NCBI GenBank assembly: GCA_038380435.1
Contig: JAWZYU010000013.1
Location: 66,544,446-66,608,445 of the forward strand
Reading direction: 5' to 3'
Origin: Ryuthela nishihirai
Taxonomy: Eukaryota; Arthropoda; Arachnida; Araneae; Heptathelidae
DNA: 64,000 bases
Below are positions 1 through 10,609 of this stretch, piece after piece; the stretch's first letter is position 1; every line of letters begins with the position of its first letter. The translations under genes were made by a program, and so were the position numbers. The notes under the pieces were generated by a model, which saw only the letters and a list, made by a program, of their open reading frames with translations, did no database searches and was not told the DNA's origin.

Positions 1-819
1 TCCACTAAAAGATTTTAAGCCATGACGCAAAGTCCACAGTCTGATGCTGTCACGCCCAGTCTGACGTAAATAAATCCCACGTGACTTGCGACATCTGCTG
101 AGAGGAGCTAGGTTTGCCCAGCGAGAATGGTTGCGAATAGCTCGCCACAGTCCACTCCGTTCGCTACCGTTTAGTGTCGTGTTTCCTTCCAGCCCCTCAA
201 CCTGTGATAATCCCAACTCCGCCGTCGAGGAAATCCCGTCTGTCTCGAGATGGCAAAACGTTCCCGCAGAATCGCGCACTGCCTGCCTCCCGCCGCGCAG
301 GGCCTAATCAGCTTTTCGCTGCTGGCCAGCCTTCCCATCTTTATACCGAATTTGCAAAGCACACTTCTGCTTACCTTATGCCTTTCCATGGAATACATTT
401 TTATCATTTTAATATCTTTATACCCTTTTATATACAACTCACGGTTAGTTATATACCTGCTAACTTTACGCTTTATCTTGCCTGTACCGTTGATCATACT
501 CATACTAGCTTTTATATCTTTATCCTTAGCAAAAGACTGGCTCCTTTGGCTTACCTCTTCCTGACTATCCAGCACTTTTCTGACATAGATAGCGTTTATA
601 TTCACCCTATGTGCACTACTGGCTCAGACTCATCAAAAGTAGTCACTACGCTATATCCTAGCTCTGGTTCTGTTTGTGATACTTTCTATTTATCCATTTC
701 CTGTCCGCACCTGCGGATATTAACCTAATAAATCATTTCACGTCCCTTAGTGATATTCAGTTGGCTCTTATCGCCAACATCGGCTGATCTCTCAACGAAA
801 TCATCAATAACATATCCAT

Positions 820-3255
820 GATCATTTATTATTATTACCTGTACTAACTTCACTATTATTATATCCATTCAATGGACATACTGTAATTGTTATTACCTTA
901 TTCTCTACTTCAGTGACATTTATTACATTATTTTCATACTTTACCTTCTTAACATCTAAAGTTTCACTCAGAGACTTACAATCACCTCTAGGAAAATTAC
1001 ATACTTTACACTTATCACCAATAAATTTCTTACCTTCTTCCAGTGGAAAATCCCCTTTCATATCTTTGCAAGTTGCAAACTCTTTAACATAAGCTTTCTC
1101 TATTGAATGTCCCTTATTAAAATTTGCCACATCTCTTATTTATAACTTTCATCTCTTCTACCTCATGCTTTTCAATAATCTCGCCATTTAACAAAATCCG
1201 ATGCTCGTCAGCAATAAAATTATTTTATTAAAGGGAGGCAGATATTTATATTATATTATTACCGGCTAACGACGCATCTGTACTCATTAACTCCTTAATT
1301 TCTACTGGCTTATATACTAGAAATTCCTTACTTTATAAACTTCCACGTTCGTTGGCAATACCTGCCGATGACACATGATTCTGTGCTAAATCCTCGTGTT
1401 CTTAAGCTATTCCAACTCTTGATACATGATTAACTACTACGCTTCTAGTATATACAGTCTTATTCACTAAAGATCATACATTGTGTTTAACTAACGCACC
1501 TTGAAACTTATTTACCATATCTGAGGTTACACGAAAATTTTTAGCAGATTCATTACATACACTTCGCCATTAATTATATACACTTCAATTAACAATACAC
1601 TTCAATACACAAAATCCTTTAATACGACCTGCTTTTCATTTTGAACTCACCTCCCCTTCTCAGTCTCACACTTAATTTCATCAATTTTATTATTAATCCT
1701 TTAAACTTCCTCTGCGAGTTTCTGATCTTCCCGTACCTCAATCTGTACTTTCTCAGCTTTGAATAATTCCAATTTCTGTAAGCATAGGTTTTCATTTTCA
1801 CGTTACCTCTCCTCTTTATCAAACAACTCTCTATAGTTCCTATGAACCTCCGAGTCACTTGTTCGTGACATCTCATGTACTCAGCAATATGCATCCCTGC
1901 ATCTTCAGCAGCAATCACACATTCAATCGCCACTTGGCACAAATCAGTCAAACGTTTTTTTTCCTAATCTCAGCCAGTGCGCGACTATGCTCTGCCTTCG
2001 CAAAGCATTCGCGCAGGTTATGACCACTTGCATCGTTTTTCATGCTCCAAAATCACAATTTTATCGCGCAATTCCAGCAATGCTTTATCGAGGATCAGGC
2101 GGGCATGTTTGCTATGCAAATTTCCGTGGGAACGTCCAGCCATTTCTTTAACCGGCGGATTCCCACTTTCGGCATTCCCTGCTAAATTACTTCCCCTAGC
2201 CTCCATGTTACCTCACAATGTCTGAACGTTCTGTCGCGCTATGACTCAATGTTATCCTCGCTCTCCGCGTATTGTGTGGAATAGCACAGAACAACAATCG
2301 AGCAAAAGTGATCTACAGGCTAGCACTCATCATACCGGAAGTGAAGTTCTCCAAGTTCTGCTAATGTCGCAGCTAAAGCGTTGCTGCGATGACTCAATCC
2401 AGCTCGTTGACTCAATCTGATGAGTCTTCCTAGCTTAAAACTAGACGATAATCATGTCGTTGCCTTCCTCCAAGCTGCAAAATTCAACCTGCAACCGAGA
2501 GATGTTCCTAAAGGTCGTTTCAATAGAAGCACAATTCTTGTTTGGCCTAAACAGTTCTTTAGAACAACAACCTCGGTCTTTCCTTCTCGCACTTGGTAGT
2601 TGAAAATAACACACATAGTCATCACTGGAACTCAGTGTAAAAGTTCTTGTTCTCACACACACACTCCGCTTCCTGACAACACTGTAACTCACGGATTCTT
2701 TTCTTCGTTTCCAGTCTTGTGTGTGTGAGAGTTTGAGTCAATAACTCTTTCTCTAGATATATCAGGATCTACTCAAGTAGCCAATAACTCACTCAACTAC
2801 ATATGTACAACTTTATTCACCAACACTTAATATATTGTGCTGAATACAAAAAGCCGCGACTACCACCCGGTCAGTCGCAAAATACCGCAGAGTTCCTCTC
2901 TGCTGAAAACAATGCTAAAACAAACCATCAGGTTCACAAAGTAACCACTTAAAGGGAGCCAGAAGGACAGCAATCACCGCCGTATACCCGATAGCTCTCT
3001 CGCAAACTTTGCCTGGAAACTCCAGCCAAGTGCGGTCACGTGATGTTCACTGGGCATGCAAGGGTCCGTCGGCCAATGTGGTGCGTCTACATCTTCTGCG
3101 CGCTGTCGAAACTTCCCGAATGCAGAGGTCCTTAGGCACATTTCTCATCCCCTGCCCCCAATGAAAAGGGCTCTGATGCTCTTGCTAGACGAAGAGGTCT
3201 GCCACAATAGCCTCATGGCTTCCCCCTTTCGCCCTAGCTCGATCGAGCTCTTACA
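820..3255 (-). mobile_element. Decayed LTR-retroelement-like remnant (gag-like fragments)
   Basis: I infer an old LTR element read on the minus strand. An ATG-initiated minus ORF (2206 to 2018) reads as a charged helical protein with the segment ILDKALLELRDKIVILEHEK. The frame then breaks, and coiled-coil-like pieces rich in E, K and R continue in other frames down to about 1620 and 820. Upstream of that ATG, a segment of about 1 kb begins TGTAAGAGC on the minus strand at 3255 and contains AATAAA near 2815, as an LTR might. No protease, reverse transcriptase or second LTR is visible. This could also be unrelated low-complexity sequence. Confidence 0.35.
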
Positions 3256-3481
3256 TTAATTGAAACTATTTAGCTGATTTTTACTTTGGGATCACAGTCT
3301 GATAATTTCCCTTGAAGTTATATTATTGCTACTTCATAATATGTATTATATCTACATACATGAAAGTAATCTCAATCCGTACCATGTAAAACAGGGTCTA
3401 TACTCATATAAAACGATATTGGTTGCATTTTATTGACCGTGTGCAAATCAAGCGCTGATGCTTGCATATCATACATTAAAC

Positions 3482-3698
3482 TAGAGGTTCTCAACGTGGG
3501 ATACGCGTACCCCAAAGGGGTATGCGGTAAAATGTTTAGGGGTACGCCGTGAGAGCTCAAAAGTCACTAGATCTAGTAACAAAGTAAAGCTAACCATGTT
3601 ATACTATAACTATAGTTTTATCTATCTATACAAAGGGTACGCCAGTTACATATACATTTTCAGGGGGTACGTGAGACATAAAAGTTTGAGAACCACTG
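3482..3698. mobile_element. hAT-type MITE, copy 1
   Basis: The 217-bp element starts TAGAGGTTCTCAAC and ends GTTTGAGAACCACTG, so its ends are imperfect inverted repeats of the kind seen in hAT transposons. It is flanked by 8-bp direct repeats, CATTAAAC at 3474-3481 and CATTAACC at 3699-3706, which match at 7 of 8 bases. It has no coding capacity. A second copy lies at 37606-37815. Confidence 0.75.
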
Positions 3699-3989
3699 CA
3701 TTAACCATTCCAATATGCACAAAACTGGCGTATTAAGGAAATGATGAATTTGTCAAAATTTGATCACTTTGGTGGAGTACAAATACTTACTGTACCCAAA
3801 TTATATATGTATTCCAAGTGATCAAACATTAAAAAAATCTTAGGGTTAACAAGAAATTTGAAATTATTACTGGATTATCAGATAAATTTTTGTTATACTA
3901 TTGTGGCTTGTAGAAAATTGACTGAGAAATATATCTCTCATGTCACTCTAATTTATTTTATTATTGTACTTATTGTCATTATATATATA

Positions 3990-4576
3990 CAGGGTGATTG
4001 TAAACTATTTCAACAAAAAAGAGAGGGGATAGTTCACATCAAGACGACCAATTTTTGCAATGGAACCTAAGGTAGCATTCCACTCCTTCCGCCAGAAAAG
4101 AGTACTTTCGAAAAATGCCACGCATGCACAAGTATTTACAACCGGTGCATGAAAATCACAATACGACGATTCGGAAATCCCTCACGGTACAATCTTTGTG
4201 CTTCACGTTCATTACCACCTGCTTGGCCGTACATCAGATGCATATCCGCCAATTCCTCGTATGTGTAGTCTTCCATGTCCTTCACGAATACGTCACTTAT
4301 CATGTGACGTTATCACGGTAATGTCGATGAATGGGTTCGACTGCGTTTTTAAATGTTTGTTCTTAATCGTCTACGCACTTGCTCAGCGCACCTGATTTGC
4401 ATCTTGTGATTTTCATGCACCGGTTGTAAATACTTGTGCATCCGTGGCGTTTTTCGAAAGTACTCTTTTCTGGCGGAAGGAGTGGAATGCGACCCTAGGT
4501 TCCATTGCAAAAATTGGTCGTCTTGATGTGTACTATAATCCCTCTTTTTTTGTTGAAAGAGTTTACAATCACCCTG
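3990..4576. mobile_element. Non-autonomous DNA transposon with long TIRs
   Basis: The ends are long inverted repeats of about 165 bp. The left arm begins CAGGGTGATTGTAAACT at 3990 and its complement ends at 4576. The arms share a site reading GCACAAGTATTTACAACCGG in one orientation and its complement in the other. TA dinucleotides flank both ends. The terminal CAGGGTGATT resembles the CAGGGTAATT terminus of the mariner-like element at 23010, so that family may have mobilised it. The central 250 bp is unique and has no convincing ORF. Confidence 0.8.
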
Positions 4577-4639
4577 TATATATATATATATCTATGTTAT
4601 GTGTATTTTCAGAGTATCTTAAACGGGAATGTATAAAGC

Positions 4640-5110
4640 TCATTAGTTGATATTCGGAGCCAAGCTGGGCTGTTGTCCATATACTAAAGAACCGAGCGCC
4701 AGCAAATGATTTTATTGCACTTCCGTCAATAGCCGAAGGTGCTCTGGGTGCGAGTCACGGAGAAGAGCGATGAGGAAATAAACATCAGACTGAGTGTTGC
4801 TGGCAAAGGGAGAAGTCGTTTGTTTTAGGGTAGCTCTTTCTCGGGAGCCCTAAAGGAGCAGGGTTTAGTTCTGTGTGAACCAGGTGCTGTGGGAAGGGAT
4901 TAAGATATCCTCTCGCCGAGTTTTGAGGTCAGTTAAGTGATTTCTTTACAATACAGATTCCCACCTCATCTAATAAATCGTGTTCATTTAGAGAGTCTTG
5001 ACCGCAGCTAAGGCCCACAGAATCGAGCACATTTCTACAGTATGTCGTCCTCTGCTTGGTGCCATTCGTTTATTTCAACGTCCATGACATTTGGCAGAGC
5101 ACATCTGAGG
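4640..5110. other. GC-richer unclassified segment, possibly LTR debris
   Basis: This stretch is less AT-rich than its surroundings. It has two AATAAA signals (near 4778 and 4973) followed about 120 bp later by TTTGGCAGAGCA, loosely like the junction between an LTR and a primer-binding site. I see no matching second LTR, no target duplication and no ORF, so the assignment is weak. Confidence 0.2.
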
Positions 5111-5363
5111 CACACCTAAGCACGGGTGTAAAATTCCGCGAATCTGTGATTTCGCTTGGGAAACACGGGCGAAGATTTTTTAGTTAATTATTCCAGTTAA
5201 CAGATATTTTAAAAGGAAGTTGGGAGTGGACCATCACTCGTCCGCGTGCACGACAATATCTTAATTTTATTCCGAGGGATCTGGCCTTGTAATTTCAGTA
5301 TCATCATTTTTTGAGGAAACTTCAAAATGGTTAATAAAAAATAGTATAGAAAAATTCTTCGGC

Positions 5364-5663
5364 TAGTGCGACATATAACCTTTCTGGATTTTTTTTTATT
5401 TGATTCGCACAGTGGGGGACGTGTGATCGAATCCCACTCATGGCAAGATCAATATTTTTCAGCTTATTATTTCATGAATTGCATGTCTACAGGACATATC
5501 CTGTGCCTCTTTAGTACTGATTTATTGATTTAACGACATGAAGGTGGGTGACAAATATTAATTCCATCTGTATGAGACAACATAGTTGTCCATCTCCCGG
5601 ATAGATGCCGCCACTGTGCGAATCAAATAAAAAAAAAATCCGGGAAGGTTATATGTCGCGCTA
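5364..5663. mobile_element. Fold-back MITE with about 52-bp inverted arms
   Basis: The left arm (5364-5415) and right arm (5611-5663) are near-perfect inverted repeats that include GATTCGCACAGTGG and its complement plus a T9/A10 run. The 195-bp loop contains a copy of the tRNA-like segment also found at 5728-5830. The element is non-coding. Confidence 0.75.
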
Positions 5664-5835
5664 AATGAAGAAAACGTTAACCATTGTTAGTGTAGTGGTG
5701 GCATAACTAGTATGTTTCCAGGAGATGTGGGTTGGAATCCCATTCATGGCAAAAGCAATTTTTTTCAGCTTATTATTTCATGAGTTTCATGTCTACAGGA
5801 CATATCCTGTGATTCTTTCATACTGATAGAAAATT
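5425..5835 (+). repeat. Direct pair of a tRNA-derived-like repeat
   Basis: The segments at about 5425-5525 and 5728-5830 are direct copies that share CAGCTTATTATTTCATGA and TGTCTACAGGACATATCCTG. Each is preceded by a stretch like a Pol III B box (GTGATCGAATCCCACTC and GGTTGGAATCCCATTC). In the second copy an A-box-like GTGGTGGCATAACTAG lies about 35 bp upstream. This is probably a SINE family distinct from the two larger families in the window. Confidence 0.5.
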
Positions 5836-5998
5836 TCATTCGATTAATCATAAATTTGTATTTTTAATTACGTTATTGGAAAAAAAAGTTATTTTGGTGA
5901 TAGTTGAAAATATTTTTTGGTAGTGTTCGTGCAAAATTGAGTGCACATGCGAGTGATAACTACTGTGGACATTAACAGATTTCTTTCTATGTCATATA

Positions 5999-7150
5999 CA
6001 CCGTATAGCCAAAACATTATGACCTGAACATTATGACATGGCGTCTTTATGCAAATCAAAGCAACTGCAGGTAAACGGGTGCGTGTGAAGGTCATGAAAC
6101 GGTGTAAATCACACTTGATATTGAGCTCTGTTAATCAGTGTTATTCTTGTTCTTCAGATGAGAAAGGCAGCAGACTTGAGTTTGACAAAGGCCAAATTAT
6201 AATGGTCAGATGACTGGATCAGAGCATTTCCGAGATGGCAAGGTGTGTGGGGTGCTCATAGCCAGCCATGGTTAGTACTTTCAAAATGTTGTTGGAGGAG
6301 GGAAAAACCACGAACTGCCAGCAAGGTGTGAGCTACCAAGGCTCATCGATGCTAGAGGTGAGAGAAGACTATACTGTATGGTACAAGCGAACAGAAGGGA
6401 TACTGTGGCACAACTCGCCCATATTTTCAATGCTGGTACTGGGAGTAATGTGTCACAACACACAGTACATTTAACCCTGCTTAAAATGGGGCTGCTTAGC
6501 TGTAGGCCACTCCGAGTGCCATGCTAACCTCGATTCACCGTCAAAAGTGCCTACAATCGGCTCGCGAGCATCAAAACTGGACCTGGAATGATTGGAAAGA
6601 TACAGGTTTACTGGACCTGGTAAATGATGCACACCAGGTAAATGATGCACACGTACCTGGCCATCCACATGGTGCAAACAGAAAATGAGATTCATTTGGA
6701 CCGACGATCTTCTGATCTTCTGGTCCAATGAATCTCGTTTCCTGTTGCACCATGTGGACGGCCAGGTACGTGTGCATCATTTACCTGGGGAAGTGTTGGC
6801 ACCAGGATGCACCATGACACGAAAACAATCCGGTTGATGAAGTGTAATGCTTTGTGCAATGTTCTGCTGGAAAACACTGGGTCCAGTCATTCTTGTGCAG
6901 GAAACTATGACATTTACCACCTACCTAAACATCATTGCACACAAGGTATATTATTTCTTGGCAACGTTATATCCCTCTAGTAGTGCCTTCTTTCATCAGG
7001 ATAATACGCCATGTCGCAGTGTCTGGATTGTTCGAGAACGATTCGCGGAACATGAGGAATAATTCCAGGTATTGCCCTGGCCTCCAAATTTCCCTGACAT
7101 CAATCCAATCGAGCATATTAAATTACGGATTGATGCATTTCAAATTTTAA
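5999..7150 (+). pseudogene. Tc1-like transposon, broken transposase
   Basis: The element begins at a TA with CACCGTATAGCCAAAACATT, a Tc1-type terminus. Inside, frames on the + strand read as fragments of a Tc1 transposase: a WSDE-like catalytic block near 6715-6740 followed by FLLHHVDGQVRVHH, and later QDNTPCRS-like and LPWPPNFPDI-like blocks at about 7000-7100, where the later catalytic residues normally sit. Stops and frameshifts occur throughout. I see no matching 3' terminal repeat, so the right end is probably lost. Confidence 0.75.
6636..6786. repeat. Inverted duplication inside the Tc1-like transposase
   Basis: Bases 6636-6702 and 6722-6786 are inverted copies of one another separated by 19 bp, so the strand can fold into a hairpin with a stem of about 65 bp. 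The right arm is the transposase-sense copy. The left arm is an inverted copy that has destroyed the reading frame. A short tandem repeat of TAAATGATGCACAC lies at the left edge. Confidence 0.85.
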
Positions 7151-7339
7151 TGAATACGCATACCTGGAAAATGAAAATAAGTGTAAGTATTTTATTAAAT
7201 TGCAATTTAAAACTCATTAATTAATTACACGATTACAATGAAAAAAATTAGAAGTATCATAGTTACAGACCACTCAATATAAAGTAACAAATGAAATAAT
7301 ATTGAAACGAAAAATAAGAAAACATGGGTAAGGATCTTT

Positions 7340-8920
7340 TACACTTACAAGAAGTTTATTTTTGTCTTTTATGTGCTGAGGTATCTTCCTTCTGCAAGAA
7401 CCCGCAGTAGTCACCCATCATTGCTGGGTCCCACCTGCCTTGGTATCGCTCCTCCATCGTTCGGATATCCTGGTGAAATCTTTCCCCTTGCTCATCACTG
7501 ACAGCTTCTAAGTTCTTGGGAAGAAAGTCGAAATGTGAGCGCAAGAAATGGATATTAAAAGATATTCGGCAGACAAGATTTTCATAGTTTTTGAGAAGAT
7601 CTTGAATACAGCTGATGGCAGTTTTCCTCTTTGTGATTCTGCAGAAAACCCTGCATCACAGACGTGAAGGATTTCCATGTAGTACACTTAGTTCGGAAAA
7701 TTTTCCTTCAAGTGCAAAAACCCTTTACCAGTTTTGTCCATAACCTTTACAAAGTTTTTCATAAGCCCCAGTTTGATGTGTAGTGAGGTGAGCAGAACAA
7801 CAGGGGGGGTCAACTGGAGGCTTATACCTCACATTACTCTTTTCAGGAGTAAAAACATCTCTTTTGGACTAGTATTTTGTTTTGTAGAGTTCCTTTCTAG
7901 CCCTACTGTCCCACAAACACAGAAATCAGCAAATTTTTTGAAGCCTCCTTTGAAGCCCGAACAAGACACTTTAAGTCACCACATATTGTCCACTTAAACT
8001 GGTCATATTTCATAGCAGTGAGTATTTTTCCTATGCTTTCATAAGTTTTCTTCATTTCCACAACGTGTGTCACTGGAATGGAAGGTGTTTGGTTTCCTTT
8101 ATGCAAAAGGACAGCTTTTAAGTTGAATTTTGACGAATCTATAAATAGACGCCATTCCTTAAGATCGCGAGTTGTTCTAATTTCTTCCATCAGCCCTGAA
8201 ATATCTGTGCAGAAATATCAACCATCTTGCATCTCGTATTAAGCAGATAAAGCCAAATTTCTCTTTCTGAGCAGAGAAACTCTGGTACCCTTGGACTGGT
8301 ACTCTTGAAGTCTTGAACTCAAGAACTCTTGAACATAAAGTCTCAGCTTGTTGTTTGGGAAGTCCTAGGTCTCGAACAAGATCATTTAGTTCATTTTGCT
8401 GAATCAGATGAGGTTCATCTACTTTTTAGAGGTGTATGTAGGATCAGGATCTATATTTGTCTCAAAGTCTTCTTCTGATGAATGTGAATCCATCTCATCC
8501 GAGTTGGTTGGAGGTGTTGATATAGGAAGATCTCCTCCATGAGGAACTGGCCTTAATGGCTGAAGAAACATTGTATTTTGCTTTGTTTCTTTTTTGAAAA
8601 GCCCGACACTTTAGTTAAAGAAAAATAACTATCATGCACGTGACTAGTTGGCTCACGTCAAACCACTGGAACTGCAAAAGGGCATGAATTTTTATCTTAC
8701 TTTTCAACCATTCACTCAGGCCAATAAAGCACGAAATACAACACACATGTGGAGCCCATGTTTTGTCCTGATCTCCAACATGACATCCAAAATACAAGTT
8801 ATAGACTTTCTTCACAATCGTTTTCAAAGAACGACCCTGGGATTTTAAAATAAGATTTCCACCCAGATATGGAAACTTATCTGGCACATTAACACATCCG
8901 CGACGCTGCCTTTGTGCCAT
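7340..8920 (-). pseudogene. Fossil of a TE-associated protein family
   Basis: Three minus-strand reading frames appear to be pieces of one decayed protein, in N-to-C order. They are 8920-8615 (starts MAQRQRRGCVNVPDKFPYLG), 8190-7903 (contains EWRLFIDSSKFNLKAVLLHK and QFKWTICGDLKCLV) and 7544-7356 (contains VSDEQGERFHQDIRTMEERY). From memory, similar blocks recur in multicopy uncharacterised proteins of arthropods and other invertebrates that look transposon-derived; I cannot verify this here. The frame is interrupted by stops and shifts between 7900 and 7550. I do not know the enzymatic role. Confidence 0.55.
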
Positions 8921-9299
8921 TTAAACGCCAAAATTCACTCTTCATCGTACAGCACATGTTCCTCCTACAATGAAAATAACAAGAATGGCGGTCTGAAGTT
9001 TTACTGTTACATGTTTGCTCCCACTTGGCAATCAGTGTTGCCAGCCACAAAAAGTAAAATATCTAGTATCCTCCCAGGTGCCTGGAGTTGTTGGTATAGG
9101 GAGATCTTAATAGGAGTCAAAATGACCAATAACATAAAAAGGTGACGTGTTAGCCATATTTTAAGGCCAGATCTGAAATCAGCACCTGAAAAAATAGTTA
9201 AAGGCAGCTACAATTGTTCATGTTATAAAAACCCTGTAAATAAGTATTATTTGTCAGTCGGCGTCGTTTGAGTTCTCAACCGTCACTGTTCTTATTTAA

Positions 9300-10122
9300 C
9301 CCTGGATGCTACACCTGATCTTACATTTCTTAACATTTCTGACATCTGTGACTCGAAATAGCGATAGGCACCAATTTTCAGGTTTCTATGACATGTAGAT
9401 CAAGTTTTGACCCCTACATGACCTCCATTTGACCTTGGAAGCACTTCTGGGTGCAAATTTCTGATTCTTCACGGGATCCATGGAATTTGCCCTTAGGTGC
9501 AAATTTTCATAATTCTACAATATCTGCCTCATAGTTAGAATTAGTGTGATTCCCTATTAATAGGTCATTCATAATTTCTACGTATATTAGATAATTGAAA
9601 TCAATCGGCGCCTCTTGGGTTCTAGACCATCACTCTAAACTTTATTAGATCTTGAATGCGACACCGAACTCTGAAATTTCTTAAAATCCTCAGATCTATG
9701 ACCGGAAATACCTCTTGTCAACAATTTTTATCTCTCTAGTATTAGATGAATAAATTTTCATTGGTCATTCGACCCACTGAATCCAAAATTTCACACCATT
9801 TCTGAGATTACAAAATACTCACAGGCACCAATTTTTAGTTCTCTAGCATCCGAAAATTCGTAACGTTTCTGAGATCTACGACCATCACTCGTAGGCTTCG
9901 CATTTGCAAGTTTCTAGCACTCGTAGATCAAGGTTTAATTTTTACGTGACCTCTATATGACCATAAAGGACACATCACAGGTCAAATTTCGTTTTTTTTA
10001 GATCTATGACACCGAATAAACCTAGATGCAGATAGTTTTTAAAGCTCTACCATTTTTGCATCACAGAAGTAGCTTAATCTCCTGTCATTCACCCTTCACA
10101 CATTTATTCACTATTTTCTATA
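9300..10122. repeat. Unclassified dispersed repeat array, left part
   Basis: Loosely repeated modules share phrases such as GATCTACGACC, CACCAATTTT(C/T)AGGTT and TTAGAATTAG(C/T)GTGATTCC. The same modules recur at 20477-21000 and 22855-23007, and an inverted piece sits at about 11926-12035. The monomer is a few hundred bp long and diverged. I see no ORF, TIR or tRNA-like promoter. Confidence 0.55.
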
Positions 10123-10609
10123 CAGACACTCCCGACTTACGTTAACGTTCCGTTACTCAAATCCTTACGTAAATCGATTTTTTACGTAATTCCGAATTTG
10201 ACCCATCTCCACGCATAAATCACCTCTATAATCTAATATATAAAGAAGAAAGTTTTTTAGTTTATTTGTTTGTGTGTCTGTCCGCTTATGCACTCAGTCC
10301 CCAGAAGAGCTAGAAACATCAGCCTTTGCATGAACGTTCCCTTCACCGATGGGTAGAAAACAGGCTATTTGCGAACTCGCTGGAGTCAACTGATATTGAG
10401 GTCGGCGGGTTTGAATTTCTCAAAATCCCCATAAACTTAAGGTGTGAAGTTATTCAAAATAAATGTTGCCACCATTAAGTTTGAAATAATGAATGCATCA
10501 AACTAATTTCTTTCTGGTTTCCCGTGATAAACTCATTGTTCAGTTTTGCTGGATCAAGAGCGCGGGCGTCCAAGTTGTTAAATAACAAACAACACCAACA
10601 AAATCCTTA

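Noticed and set aside
171..728. Overlapping 184- and 144-codon frames near the left edge
   Set aside because: They overlap on opposite strands, are low in recognisable motifs and have no supporting signals.
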